Below are positions 24,771 through 33,761 of a stretch of DNA of 49,708 bases, piece after piece. Source of the DNA: Oscillospiraceae bacterium (lineage in GTDB: Bacteria; Bacillota; Clostridia; Oscillospirales; Oscillospiraceae); the NCBI GenBank assembly GCA_018385135.1, contig JAHAWY010000014.1, positions 1-49,708 of the forward strand, written 5' to 3'. Within the stretch, counting starts at the first letter, position 1; each line of letters starts with the position of its first letter. The position numbers were made by a program, and so were the translations under genes. The notes under the pieces are model-generated. The model had not been told where the DNA came from. It did no database searches and worked only from the letters and a program-made list of their open reading frames with translations.

Positions 24771-26072
24771 ATGAGCAGCGTTATAAAGAAAATCGAAAGC
24801 CACAGCCCTTTGCTTCACAAGGCGCATGAGGGCGACAGGCTTGTTTCCATAAACGGACACGAGATCATAGATGTGCTTGACTATAAGTTTTTCTCCTATG
24901 ACACCAGGCTCGCCGTTGAGCTTGAATCGCCGGGAGGTCACCGCCGCACCGTCAAGGTAAAAAAGCGCGAGGGCGGGGATTTGGGTCTGGAGTTTGAAAC
25001 ATACCTTATGGACAAAGCGCGCCCATGCCGCAACCGCTGCGTTTTCTGCTTTGTTGACCAGCTACCGCGCGGAATGCGCCAAACGCTGTATTTTAAGGAC
25101 GACGACGCACGCCTGAGCTTTCTGACGGGAAACTATATCACGCTGACAAACCTTTCCGAGCGCGAGCTTCAGCGCATAATTGACCTGCGTGTCAGCCCCA
25201 TTAACGTATCGGTCCACGCCACAGACCCAGAGCTTCGAGTGAAGCTCCTCGGCAACAAAAACGCCGGCAGAGGCTATGAGCTTATGCAGCGGCTTGCCGA
25301 GGGCGGCATAACGATGAACTGCCAAATCGTCTGCTGCCCGGGGCTTAACGACGGCGAGGCGCTCTCAAAAAGCATGGAGGATCTGTCGGCGCTGTACCCG
25401 CGGGTAAACTCCGTTTCCATTGTTCCTGTCGGTCTTACCAAGCATCGTGAGGGGCTTTGCAGCCTAAAGCCCTTTGATTTGGACTCCGCGCGCGAGACTA
25501 TCTCCCGAATTAACGCTTACGGCGAAAGCTGCCTCGAAAAATACGGCAGCCGAATTTTCTTCGCCTCGGACGAGCTTTATCTGAAGGCAAAGCTCCCCCT
25601 CCCCGAAGATGAGTATTACGAGGACTATGCCCAGCTTGAAAACGGTGTGGGCTTGCTGCGGCTTTTAACAGTTGAATTCCTCGCCGCGCTGGAAAGCTTT
25701 GACGGAAATGTATCAAATAAGCCCTTTTCCATCGCAACGGGAGTCTCCGCTGCGCCATTTTTGGAAAAGCTGTTAGTGACAGCGCAGGAAAAGTATGCTA
25801 ACATAAGCGGTAGAGTGTATGCAATTGTCAACGACTTTTTCGGACACACCATCGACGTTGCGGGTCTTATTACCGGCGGTGACCTTATTGCCCAGCTTAA
25901 AGGCAGACCGCTCGGCGAGCGTCTGCTCATTCCGCGCAATATGCTTCGTGACGGCGAGACCGTTTTTTTGGATGATGTTTCTGTTTCGGATGTTGAGCGG
26001 GAGCTGGGCGTTTCCGTTGTGATTGTTGAGCAGGACGGCGGCGACCTGCTTGAAAAAATGCTGGAGGCATAG
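24771..26072 (+). CDS. DUF512 radical SAM protein with N-terminal PDZ-like domain
   Basis: The 433-residue protein combines a PDZ-like start (HKAHEGDRLVSINGHEIIDVLDYKFF), a radical SAM core with the CxxxCxxC motif in CRNRCVFCFVDQLP, and the C-terminal DUF512 region (LITGGDLIAQLKGRPLGERLLIP; FLDDVSV). The family is common in Firmicutes next to der; its reaction is not known to me. The ATG at 24771 follows AAGGAG, whereas an upstream in-frame ATG would start inside the rpmF terminator. der begins 27 bases downstream, so the two are likely co-transcribed. Confidence 0.93.
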   Translation: MSSVIKKIESHSPLLHKAHEGDRLVSINGHEIIDVLDYKFFSYDTRLAVELESPGGHRRTVKVKKREGGDLGLEFETYLMDKARPCRNRCVFCFVDQLPRGMRQTLYFKDDDARLSFLTGNYITLTNLSERELQRIIDLRVSPINVSVHATDPELRVKLLGNKNAGRGYELMQRLAEGGITMNCQIVCCPGLNDGEALSKSMEDLSALYPRVNSVSIVPVGLTKHREGLCSLKPFDLDSARETISRINAYGESCLEKYGSRIFFASDELYLKAKLPLPEDEYYEDYAQLENGVGLLRLLTVEFLAALESFDGNVSNKPFSIATGVSAAPFLEKLLVTAQEKYANISGRVYAIVNDFFGHTIDVAGLITGGDLIAQLKGRPLGERLLIPRNMLRDGETVFLDDVSVSDVERELGVSVVIVEQDGGDLLEKMLEA

Positions 26073-26099
26073 CCGCATATGTGATAAGGAGGCAACAGC

Positions 26100-27422
26100 A
26101 TGAAGCCGCTGGTTGCGATTGTGGGCAGACCCAACGTGGGCAAATCCCATTTGTTTAACAGAATAGTAGGTCAACGTCTTTCAATAGTTGAGGACACTCC
26201 GGGTGTCACGAGAGACAGGCTATATGCCGAATGCGAGTGGAACGGCGTTAAGTTCGACGTTGTTGATACCGGCGGTATCGAGCCGACGACGGATAATGAA
26301 ATCCTTCTCTTTATCCGCGAGCAGGCGAACATCGCCATCGACACGGCGGATGTTATTGTTTTTGTCACGGAGATCGGCACGGGCGTTACGGCGGCGGATA
26401 AGGACATCGCCAATATGCTGCTGCGCTCAAAGAAAAAGGTTGTTCTTGTCGTCAACAAGATGGACAAGACAGGAGAGCTTGACCCCTCGTTTTACGAGTT
26501 TTATTCTCTTGGTCTGGGCGACCCAATCGCGGTTTCCGCCGTTCACGGTCACGGCACGGGAGATATGCTCGATGCCTGCGTTGCCGCTTTCCCGGAGCTG
26601 CCTGAAAGCCCGGAGGAGGACGACCGCATCCGCGTTGCCGTTATAGGCAAGCCTAATGTTGGCAAATCCTCGCTTATAAACCTCATCCTCGGTGAAAAGC
26701 GCTGCATTGTTTCAAATGTTGCCGGAACGACGCGCGACGCTGTGGACAGCCGCGTTGATAACGAATGGGGCAAGTATGTTTTCATCGACACGGCGGGCAT
26801 CAGACGCAAATCCAAGGTGGAGGACCGTATAGAAAAATTTTCCGTTATGCGCGCACAGCTCGCCATAGAACGAGCCGACGTATGCCTTATAATGCTGGAT
26901 GCACGCGAGGGCGTTACCGAGCAGGACACGAAGATAGCGGGGCTTGCCCACGAGGCGGGCAAGGCGAGCATCATCGTTGTCAACAAGTGGGATCTCATAG
27001 AAAAAGACTCAAAGACAATGGACTCCATGCGAAAGGAAGTTATGCGCGATTTGGCGTTCATGTCTTACGCTCCGGTGCTGTTTATCTCCGCTATGACCGG
27101 ACAGCGAACGCAGCGCATATTTGAGCTTGTTAATTTCGTCAACGACCAGAGCGCCATGCGCATCACAACGGGTATGCTCAACAATGTCCTTGCCGACGCA
27201 ACCGCAAGAGTGCAGCCTCCGACGGACAAGGGCAAGCGCCTGAAAATCTACTACATGACGCAAACGGGCATCCGTCCGCCAAACTTCGTCGTGTTCTGCA
27301 ACAGCAGAGAGCTTTTCCACTTCTCCTATCAGCGCTATATCGAAAACCAGATAAGGGCCGTGTTCGGATTGGAGGGAACTCCCATCCGCATGGTAATCAG
27401 GCAAAAGGGTGACAACGAATGA
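26100..27422 (+). CDS. der: Ribosome biogenesis GTPase Der (EngA)
   Basis: Der is an essential double GTPase for maturation of the 50S subunit. The 440-residue protein has two G domains: GRPNVGKSHLFNRI, DTGGIEP and NKMD in the first, GKPNVGKSSLINLI, DTAGIRRKSKV and NKWD in the second, followed by a KH-like domain (KIYYMTQTGIRPPNFVVFCN). In the first P-loop the usual GKSTLFN reads GKSHLFN; the nucleotide-binding lysine and serine are kept. AAGGAGG precedes the ATG. Its stop overlaps plsY by four bases (ATGA). Confidence 0.97.
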   Translation: MKPLVAIVGRPNVGKSHLFNRIVGQRLSIVEDTPGVTRDRLYAECEWNGVKFDVVDTGGIEPTTDNEILLFIREQANIAIDTADVIVFVTEIGTGVTAADKDIANMLLRSKKKVVLVVNKMDKTGELDPSFYEFYSLGLGDPIAVSAVHGHGTGDMLDACVAAFPELPESPEEDDRIRVAVIGKPNVGKSSLINLILGEKRCIVSNVAGTTRDAVDSRVDNEWGKYVFIDTAGIRRKSKVEDRIEKFSVMRAQLAIERADVCLIMLDAREGVTEQDTKIAGLAHEAGKASIIVVNKWDLIEKDSKTMDSMRKEVMRDLAFMSYAPVLFISAMTGQRTQRIFELVNFVNDQSAMRITTGMLNNVLADATARVQPPTDKGKRLKIYYMTQTGIRPPNFVVFCNSRELFHFSYQRYIENQIRAVFGLEGTPIRMVIRQKGDNE

Positions 27423-28042
27423 CAAAGCTAACGCTGTTTCTTATAATAATAGCCGTGGCATCCTACCTCATGGGCGGGCTAAACGGCGCAATAATCTCCT
27501 CTAAGACCATTCACCAAAAGGATGTTCGCAACTACGGCAGCGGCAACGCGGGGCTTACAAACTTCAACCGCACCTTCGGTACCAAGGGCATCCTCATCGT
27601 GCTGGGCGTGGATATACTCAAAACAGTGCTTTCAACGCTTCTGGGCGGCTGGCTGCTTGGCTCGCTGGGTTATCCCGCGCTGGGGCGTGTTTTCGCCGCA
27701 TTCTGCGCGATGATGGGTCATGTCTATCCGGTGTACTATAAATTCAAGGGCGGCAAGGCGGTGCTTTGCGGGGGAACTGCCGCATGGATGATAGACTGGC
27801 GCGTGGGTCTCATCTGCTGCACTGTCTTTGCGGTCGTCGTAGTGTTTACGCGCTATGTCTCGCTCGGTTCGATGCTTGCAAGCGTTTGTCTGCCGCTTAC
27901 GCTGCTCGCCTTCGGCTTTACGGGGCTTGAATGCGGAATTGGTCTTTTCTGCGCCTTGCTAATAATTTTTGCCCACAGGGAAAATCTCCGCCGCCTTATC
28001 CACGGCACAGAGCCAAAGCTCTCAGGTGGGAAAAAGCAGTGA
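27419..28042 (+). CDS. plsY: Glycerol-3-phosphate acyltransferase PlsY
   Basis: This membrane enzyme transfers an acyl group from acyl phosphate to glycerol-3-phosphate, the first step of phospholipid synthesis. The 207-residue protein has the family blocks SYLMGGLNGA, YGSGNAGLTNFNRTFG and GMMGHVYPVYYKFKGGKAV in a five-helix layout. It starts in an ATGA overlap with der, as is common in Firmicutes. The third block reads KGGKAVLCGG where KGGKGVAT is usual, a small deviation. Confidence 0.93.
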   Translation: MTKLTLFLIIIAVASYLMGGLNGAIISSKTIHQKDVRNYGSGNAGLTNFNRTFGTKGILIVLGVDILKTVLSTLLGGWLLGSLGYPALGRVFAAFCAMMGHVYPVYYKFKGGKAVLCGGTAAWMIDWRVGLICCTVFAVVVVFTRYVSLGSMLASVCLPLTLLAFGFTGLECGIGLFCALLIIFAHRENLRRLIHGTEPKLSGGKKQ

Positions 28043-28058
28043 CGATACATCGGATATT

Positions 28059-28180
28059 AGCGTTAATAACGCTGCTTATCGACATATACTAAATTGTCCA
28101 AGCTTTCGGCGAAGCGCCGCTTGTGCAATTTTGCGGGTCTTAAAGCGGTGCGGTCATTATTTTGGCTGCGCCGCTTTGCT
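28059..28180 (+). other. Three hairpins between plsY and ppk
   Basis: Three inverted repeats lie in a row: AGCGTT-AAT-AACGCT (28059-28073); a long imperfect stem AATTG..CAAGC / GCTTG..CAATT (28092-28130) with an inner GGCG/CGCC, followed by TTTT; and AAAGCGGTGC / GCGCCGCTTT (28142-28177), followed by GCTTTT. The second and third resemble terminators for the der-plsY unit. A modest promoter, TTAATA (28063-28068) with TATACT (28085-28090) at 16 bases, would place the ppk start in front of them, so they could also be an attenuator-like leader of ppk. Confidence 0.45.
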
Positions 28181-28204
28181 TTTCAAGGTTAGGAGGGCTT
28201 ACAA

Positions 28205-30316
28205 ATGATCTATACGCAAAACCGTGAGCTTTCGTGGCTTAAATTCAACGAGCGTGTGCTCGCAGAGGCGCAGGGCGGGGAGGTTCCGCTTTTTGAGCGG
28301 CTCAAATTCATTTCCATTTTCACCGGCAATTTAGACGAGTTTTTCATGGTTCGCGTGGGCAGCCTTTTTGACCTCTCCATAGACGACGAGAAAAACCGTG
28401 ACAACAAAACGGGGCTGACGCCCTCGGCACAGCTAAAGCAGATATATGCTGCCTGCAAAAGACTTTATAAAAAGCGCGATGAAATCTATGCGCAGGTTTC
28501 AAATGAGCTTTCGCGGCAGGGCATAAGCCGCCTTTCCGCCGCCGGGCTGGAAGCCGCGGACGCCGGATTTGCGGACGAATACTTCAAAGGCGTTGTTGAG
28601 CCGGTTTTATCGCCACAGGTGTTAGACTCCCGCCATCCCTTTCCCTTCATTCCCAACAAGCAGCTAAACGTGCTTTTGCGCCTTGAACGGGAGGGTGCGG
28701 CGCTTTTCGGCATGATACCTGTGCCCATAACACTTCCGCAGGTGCTTTATCTGCCCGGAGAGGGCTTGAGGTATGTGCATTTGAGCGATATTATTCTTGC
28801 CCGCGCGCATGAGCTTTTCCCCGGCTATACGATTTGCTCGCGCTGCCTTTTCTGCGTTACGAGAAACGCGGACATTAGCCCCGACGATGAGGACATTCTG
28901 GATAGAGGCGACGATTTTCGCAGCGTGATGAAGCAGCTTGTGCGCGAAAGACGCAGGCTTGCCGTGGTGCGCGTGGAAACGAGGGGGAGTCTGCCGGAGG
29001 AATGCCGTGATATGCTCTGCGAAAGGCTGGCGGTAGAGCCGCCGCAGATTTTTGCCTCCAAAGCGCCGCTTGCGCTGCCCTATGTTTTCTCCTTGCAGTC
29101 GCGCATACCGTCATCACTGCTTCCGAAGCTTTGCTACAAGCCCTTTTCTCCCGTACCTACGGTTAGCCTGCCGAGGGATCTGAGCGGCGGACGAGATGTG
29201 CTTTTAAGCTATCCCTATGAGAGCATGAAGCCCTTTTTGGAGCTGCTGCGCCGCGCGGCGTCAGACCCTGCCGTGCTTTCGATTAAAATCACAATATACC
29301 GCCTTGCAAGCAACGCAAAGCTGGTGGAATACCTTTGCACCGCTGCCGAAAACGGCAAGGAGGTGCTGGTGCTTATCGAGCTTCGCGCCCGCTTCGACGA
29401 GCAGAACAATATTGACTGGTCGGAGCGTTTGGAGCGCGCGGGCTGCCGAATAATCTATGGCTTTGAGCGCTTCAAGGTCCATTCCAAGATCTGCCTGATA
29501 ACGCGTCGTGACAAAAGCGGGCTTAGCTATATTACCCAGCTCGGCACAGGAAACTACAACGAAAAGACTGCCGAGCTTTACACTGACCTGTGCCTTATAA
29601 CCGAGAACCGCGCTATCGGCGAGGATGCGGCGGAGTTTTTCAAAAATATGTCCATCGCCGAGCTTCAGGGCAATTATAAGCAGCTTCTGGTAGCACCCTA
29701 CGGGCTGAAAAGCAGGCTTATGCAGCTTGTGGACGAGGAGATAGCAAAGGGCGTAAACGGGCTGATAGTTATGAAGGTCAACTCCGTAAGCGATTTGCAG
29801 ATGATAGAAAAGCTGCGCGAAGCCTCGCAGGCGGGGGTAAGAGTTAAGCTTCTGGTGCGCGGCATCTGCTGCCTGCTGCCGGGCATTCCGGGCTATACGG
29901 ACAATATCGGCATAATCGGCATAGTAGGGCGTTTTCTTGAGCATTCGCGTATTTACAGCTTCGGCGAGGGTAAAGAGCAAAAGCTTTTTATCTCCTCGGC
30001 CGACATTATGACGCGCAATATGAACAGGCGCGTGGAGATCGCCTGTCCGGTTTATGACAAGGCGGCAAAGGAAAAAATCAACCATCTTTTGGAGCTTGCT
30101 TTTTCCGATACGGTTAAGGCAAGGCGCATTGACAGCGAGGGTAATTACAGGGAAATAGAAAACTCCGGTGTGAGCATAATAAGTCAAGAGGTTCTGATGC
30201 AGGAGGCGCAGTCTGCCGAGATCCGTCCGGAGGGCGGCGGCGGGATTCTTCGCTCGGCGATGAAGCGCCTGATCACAAAGGCATATGAAAGATACGTCGA
30301 GGGGGCGGAGTGCTGA
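28205..30316 (+). CDS. ppk: Polyphosphate kinase 1
   Basis: The enzyme reversibly polymerises the ATP gamma-phosphate into polyphosphate. The 703-residue protein opens with the family N-terminus NRELSWLKFNERVLAEA and LKFISIFTGNLDEFFMVRV, and has two phospholipase-D-like catalytic halves: RFKVHSKICLI with the phosphorylated histidine near residue 425, QLGTGNYNEKTAELYTD, and DIMTRNMNRRVE near the end. Length is normal. AGGAGG precedes the ATG. The ppx/gppA gene follows after 27 bases, giving a synthesis-hydrolysis pair. Confidence 0.96.
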   Translation: MIYTQNRELSWLKFNERVLAEAQGGEVPLFERLKFISIFTGNLDEFFMVRVGSLFDLSIDDEKNRDNKTGLTPSAQLKQIYAACKRLYKKRDEIYAQVSNELSRQGISRLSAAGLEAADAGFADEYFKGVVEPVLSPQVLDSRHPFPFIPNKQLNVLLRLEREGAALFGMIPVPITLPQVLYLPGEGLRYVHLSDIILARAHELFPGYTICSRCLFCVTRNADISPDDEDILDRGDDFRSVMKQLVRERRRLAVVRVETRGSLPEECRDMLCERLAVEPPQIFASKAPLALPYVFSLQSRIPSSLLPKLCYKPFSPVPTVSLPRDLSGGRDVLLSYPYESMKPFLELLRRAASDPAVLSIKITIYRLASNAKLVEYLCTAAENGKEVLVLIELRARFDEQNNIDWSERLERAGCRIIYGFERFKVHSKICLITRRDKSGLSYITQLGTGNYNEKTAELYTDLCLITENRAIGEDAAEFFKNMSIAELQGNYKQLLVAPYGLKSRLMQLVDEEIAKGVNGLIVMKVNSVSDLQMIEKLREASQAGVRVKLLVRGICCLLPGIPGYTDNIGIIGIVGRFLEHSRIYSFGEGKEQKLFISSADIMTRNMNRRVEIACPVYDKAAKEKINHLLELAFSDTVKARRIDSEGNYREIENSGVSIISQEVLMQEAQSAEIRPEGGGGILRSAMKRLITKAYERYVEGAEC

Positions 30317-30343
30317 GCTTCGCTTCGAGGAAAGGAAAAGGAT

Positions 30344-31240
30344 ATGTTAAACGCGGTTATTGACATTGGCTCTAATACAATACGAATGTGCATCTACGAA
30401 TGCCGGGACGGGGAGATAAGGCAGATCATCAGCAAGAAAGAGCCTGCGGGGCTTGCGTCCTATGTTGACGCCTCCGGTCGGATGCAGCGCGAGGGCGTAT
30501 ACAAGGCGATAAGCGTTTTACGCTCGTTTAAGGAGATGCTTTTGAGCTTCGGCATAGAGCGCAGCTTTGTTTTTGCAACGGCATCGCTGCGAAACATTGA
30601 AAACAGCGCCCAAGTGGTCGCCGAGATAGAGCGGGAGACGGGCTTTGATATAGACGTGCTCTCCGGTGATGAGGAGGCGGCGATGGATTTCTTCGGCGTG
30701 ACCTATAAGAGCGGGCTGAAAACAGGTATGCTTGTGGATATAGGCGGTGGAAGCACGGAGCTTGTCGGCTTTAAAAACGGCGCTATCAGCAAGACGATAA
30801 GCTTTCCTATCGGCTCGCTCAACGCGTTTAACAGATATGTTTCCGAGCTGTTCCCCACGGGCATTGAGGGCGAGAGGATATGTCAGGCGGTTCGGACGCA
30901 GCTTTCAGCGATTGAGGGCATAAACTGCGAAAATGGCGAGATGATAGGCGTTGGCGGCAGTATTAGGGGGATGTTTAAGCTTTATAATGAGCTGTTTTGC
31001 AAAGCCTCGCCCAAAAAGAATAAAATCGAGGCTTCGGCGATGGACGAGCTTTTGCGCGCCCTCGGCACAGATGAAAAGCTCCGCCGCAGGGCGATACTGA
31101 AAACAGTACCCGACCGCATCCACACCATAATTCCCGGTATGCTGATCCTGCGGACGATTGTGGGAGCTTTTGACGTGCGGAGCATAACCGTCAGCGGCTT
31201 CGGCGTCAGGGAGGGCTATTTGCTCAAAAAGCTGCCGTAA
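30344..31240 (+). CDS. Ppx/GppA-family exopolyphosphatase
   Basis: The 298-residue protein has the actin-like ATPase fold of Ppx/GppA phosphatases: VIDIGSNTIRMCIYE at the N-terminus, FATASLRNIEN, the glycine loop VDIGGGSTELVGF, and IGVGGSIRGM. It is the short form lacking the C-terminal HD-like domain of the E. coli enzymes. Next to ppk, hydrolysis of polyphosphate is the likely role; pppGpp phosphatase activity is the alternative. GGAAAAGG precedes the start. A strong terminator follows. Confidence 0.92.
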   Translation: MLNAVIDIGSNTIRMCIYECRDGEIRQIISKKEPAGLASYVDASGRMQREGVYKAISVLRSFKEMLLSFGIERSFVFATASLRNIENSAQVVAEIERETGFDIDVLSGDEEAAMDFFGVTYKSGLKTGMLVDIGGGSTELVGFKNGAISKTISFPIGSLNAFNRYVSELFPTGIEGERICQAVRTQLSAIEGINCENGEMIGVGGSIRGMFKLYNELFCKASPKKNKIEASAMDELLRALGTDEKLRRRAILKTVPDRIHTIIPGMLILRTIVGAFDVRSITVSGFGVREGYLLKKLP

Positions 31241-31245
31241 GGCGG

Positions 31246-31281
31246 AAAAGGCGTCTCTTTAACAAAAGAGACGCCTTTTTG
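31246..31281 (+). terminator. Terminator of ppk-ppx
   Basis: AAAGGCGTCTCTTT and AAAGAGACGCCTTT form a 14-base-pair stem with a 4-base loop and a T-run. Because the arms end in A and T runs it may also serve the convergent fbp gene. Confidence 0.9.
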
Positions 31282-31309
31282 AGTATCAGTCATGCCCGCT
31301 GCGCGATAT

Positions 31310-33178
31310 TTAAATAAGCCCTGACCTATATGCGGAAAGCAGCGAGTTCAGTGCGTCTATACGCTCGGAAAGCTTCTTTCCGTGGTCGGTGTCGCCGATA
31401 TATCGGCGGCGGGGAAAAGTCTCAACGCATACGCTGTCCGACTCCATATCCGCGTTTTCGTCCAGCACGGCGGCAACGCCGGAAAAGGGACGATGCGATT
31501 TGAGACGCAAACCGTGTGAATTATAAATAAGTGTATAGCCGGCAAGCCCTGTTTTGGGCTGATATGCCTTGCAAAAGCCTCCGTCGATAATGAAAAGCTT
31601 GCCGCCCGCCTTGACGGGGCTTTCGCCAAGCTTCGCCTTGACAGGTGTGTGTCCGTTGATGATATGCCCTGTTTCGGGATCAAGCCCGAATTCGCGCAGC
31701 AGCATTTTTATGACATCAACATCCTCCCAGAAGTCAAAATATGCGTTTTTCGGCTCGACCCATGTTTCCTCGTCGTCAATGAGCGCCAGCTCAAAGGTGT
31801 GGAAGCAGCGCCCGGAAAAGGGGCTGTTCTGCCCGCACCAGAGATACCACATCATGTCAAGAGCCGATTCGTCCCGCTGTGCCCATGCGCGGGCGACAAC
31901 GCGGTCGCAATAGTCGAGCAGGGCGCGGCCACTGTAATACTGTCCCTCGTGCCGCACGCGGGCAAAGCCGCCCTCGGGCGTGAGCGGAATGCAGCCGTGA
32001 AACAGCAGGTTGCCGTTGCAGCAAAGATAGGTGCTGCCGTTTTTGAAGATATAGTCCATGTGGCGGCGAAGCGGCAGGCTTTCGCGGAAAGCGGAGACAT
32101 ATTCGTCTATCAGTGCCTCCTCGTCGCTCGTGAGCGCATAGGGGTGAGCGGGGTCGAGGGTGGGAAAGTCCTTAGTGTTCAGCGCATAGCGCTTGCCGGC
32201 AAGCTTGACCGTGAAGTCAGAGAAATCGATTTTATCCAGCAGCAGGCGCTCGTCCATTTCAAAGCCGGGGTGACGGGAGATAAGCTGCCCTTCAAGCTTG
32301 AAGCCGAGAATGCTCAAAGCGTGCTTGTAGCGCTTCGCGTCAGCGCCGCCGTAGCATTTCTCGCAAAACTCCGTCAGCGGGCGCAGCGATATTCCGTAGC
32401 CGCGCTCAAGCACCGACATATTGCCGTAGTCAAGGCTGATGCGCAGCACCGCCGCTATGCAGGCGGGTGAGCCTGCCGCTGCGCCCATCCAGAGAATATC
32501 GTGGTTGCCCCACTGGATATCCACATTACTGTGCGCCATCAGCAGGTCAACTATGCGCTCAGGCTGAGCGCCGCGGTCAAAAATATCGCCTACAACGTGA
32601 AGCCTGTCAACGGCAAGGCTCTTTATCAGCTCCGATATCGCGGTTATAAGGTCGCGGGCAGCGCCGCTGGAAACGATGGCGCTGATGATGGCGTCATGGT
32701 AGCGGTGCTGGTTTTCGTCCTCGTCGCGCTGCATATGCAAAAGCTCGTCGAGAACAAATTCATAGTCCTGCGGCATACGCTTGCGAACGTAGCTTCGGGT
32801 GTATTTGCCTGAGAGCATCTCCGCGAGGGGCAGCATTTGGCGAATGATGTCGGACAGACGCCCGTCTGAAAGCTCGCCGCGCGCTTCAAGGCGCGTGAGC
32901 GCCTCGCGCGGGTAGTAGATAATGCTGCAAAGCTCGCGGCAGCCGCGCTCGCCGAGCGTATCGGAGTAAAGTGCCAGCGTTTTTTCAAGGATAACGCCCG
33001 AACAGTTGTTGAGGATGTGGCATACAGCGTCATACTGCCCGTGCAGGTCGCTGATGAAATGCTCCGTACCCTTGGGTAGGGCGAGAATGGATTTCAGATT
33101 TATAAGCTCCGAGCAGACAGCCGCCTCGCTCGGGTGCTTTTCCGCGAGCAGGCGCAGATATTCGATGCTGTATTCCAT
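31310..33178 (-). CDS. fbp: Fructose-1,6-bisphosphatase class III
   Basis: This gluconeogenic phosphatase is the Firmicutes-type enzyme, unrelated to the E. coli form and built on a metallophosphatase fold. The 622-residue protein shows the metal-binding blocks SDLHGQYD (43-50), VVGDIFDRG near 190 and WGNHD near 217, and a later NGHTPVKAKLGESP and DGGFCKAYQPKTG. The start at 33178 has GGAGG upstream; an earlier in-frame start is not supported. An extended -10 box (TGATATACT on the minus strand, 33205-33213) lies 27 bases before it. Confidence 0.95.
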   Translation of the reverse strand: MEYSIEYLRLLAEKHPSEAAVCSELINLKSILALPKGTEHFISDLHGQYDAVCHILNNCSGVILEKTLALYSDTLGERGCRELCSIIYYPREALTRLEARGELSDGRLSDIIRQMLPLAEMLSGKYTRSYVRKRMPQDYEFVLDELLHMQRDEDENQHRYHDAIISAIVSSGAARDLITAISELIKSLAVDRLHVVGDIFDRGAQPERIVDLLMAHSNVDIQWGNHDILWMGAAAGSPACIAAVLRISLDYGNMSVLERGYGISLRPLTEFCEKCYGGADAKRYKHALSILGFKLEGQLISRHPGFEMDERLLLDKIDFSDFTVKLAGKRYALNTKDFPTLDPAHPYALTSDEEALIDEYVSAFRESLPLRRHMDYIFKNGSTYLCCNGNLLFHGCIPLTPEGGFARVRHEGQYYSGRALLDYCDRVVARAWAQRDESALDMMWYLWCGQNSPFSGRCFHTFELALIDDEETWVEPKNAYFDFWEDVDVIKMLLREFGLDPETGHIINGHTPVKAKLGESPVKAGGKLFIIDGGFCKAYQPKTGLAGYTLIYNSHGLRLKSHRPFSGVAAVLDENADMESDSVCVETFPRRRYIGDTDHGKKLSERIDALNSLLSAYRSGLI

Positions 33179-33204
33179 GACAAAGCCTCCTTGCCGTTTT
33201 TTAC

Positions 33205-33213
33205 AGTATATCA
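33205..33213 (-). promoter_or_regulatory. Extended -10 promoter of fbp
   Basis: The minus strand reads TGATATACT, a -10 box with the extended TG. The -35 region is weak (TTCGTA at 17 bases). Confidence 0.4.
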
Positions 33214-33276
33214 CAGTAAGCCGAATTTACGAAAGCCTTTCAAAGCCGCTTCGGAAAAAACAAAAATGTTTTTTCT

Positions 33277-33318
33277 GTGACTTGGTCACGGTGTTTTTGC
33301 AGAGGGTGCGGTTATAAT
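33277..33318 (+). promoter_or_regulatory. trxA promoter with palindromic site
   Basis: A perfect TATAAT (33313-33318) has no good -35 box. Instead the palindrome GTGAC-TTG-GTCAC (33277-33289) ends just upstream of the -35 position, where an activator of the CRP/FNR type would bind. This layout suggests activator-dependent transcription of trxA; the regulator is unknown. Confidence 0.45.
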
Positions 33319-33352
33319 ATTACCAGAAAAAGAAATTACAGGAGGTACAGCA

Positions 33353-33661
33353 ATGTCTGTTATTACCATCACCAAGGAAAACTTTGAGCAGGAGGTCATA
33401 AACTCCGAGCAGCCCGTTCTTGTGGACTTTTGGGCAAGCTGGTGCGGACCATGCAAAATGCTCGCGCCCGTCATTGACGAAATCGCCGGCGAGGTGCGGG
33501 ACGCTAAGGTCGGCAAGGTAAATGTCGATGAGCAGGGCGAGCTTGCCGCGCGCTTCGGCGTTATGAGTATCCCCACCCTTATCGTGTTTAAAAACGGCGA
33601 GGTGGCGGCAAAAACCGTTGGAGTTCAGCCCAAGCAGGCGGTTTTGGATATGCTCAAGTAG
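33353..33661 (+). CDS. trxA: Thioredoxin
   Basis: The 102-residue protein is a single thioredoxin domain with the redox site WCGPC (Cys31, Cys34) after VLVDFWAS, and the cis-proline in MSIPTLIVF. It reduces protein disulfides in the cytosol. AGGAGG precedes the ATG. The neighbours fbp (divergent) and DUF2804 (convergent) are not obviously related, so it is likely transcribed alone. The reductase gene is not in the window. Confidence 0.96.
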   Translation: MSVITITKENFEQEVINSEQPVLVDFWASWCGPCKMLAPVIDEIAGEVRDAKVGKVNVDEQGELAARFGVMSIPTLIVFKNGEVAAKTVGVQPKQAVLDMLK

Positions 33662-33689
33662 CCGTCCTGTTCTCCTTTTTTGTTCAAAG

Positions 33690-33731
33690 AGCATCAGGCA
33701 GCCGGTTTTATAACCGACTGCCTGATGCTTT
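33690..33731. terminator. Bidirectional terminator between trxA and the DUF2804 gene
   Basis: AGCATCAGGCAG and CTGCCTGATGCT form a 12-base-pair stem with an inner GGTT/AACC pairing. The flanking T and A runs are short, but the position between convergent genes fits shared termination. Confidence 0.65.
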
Positions 33732-33761
33732 GCTAATCTCCCCTGCCTGCGGGCGGGGGTT

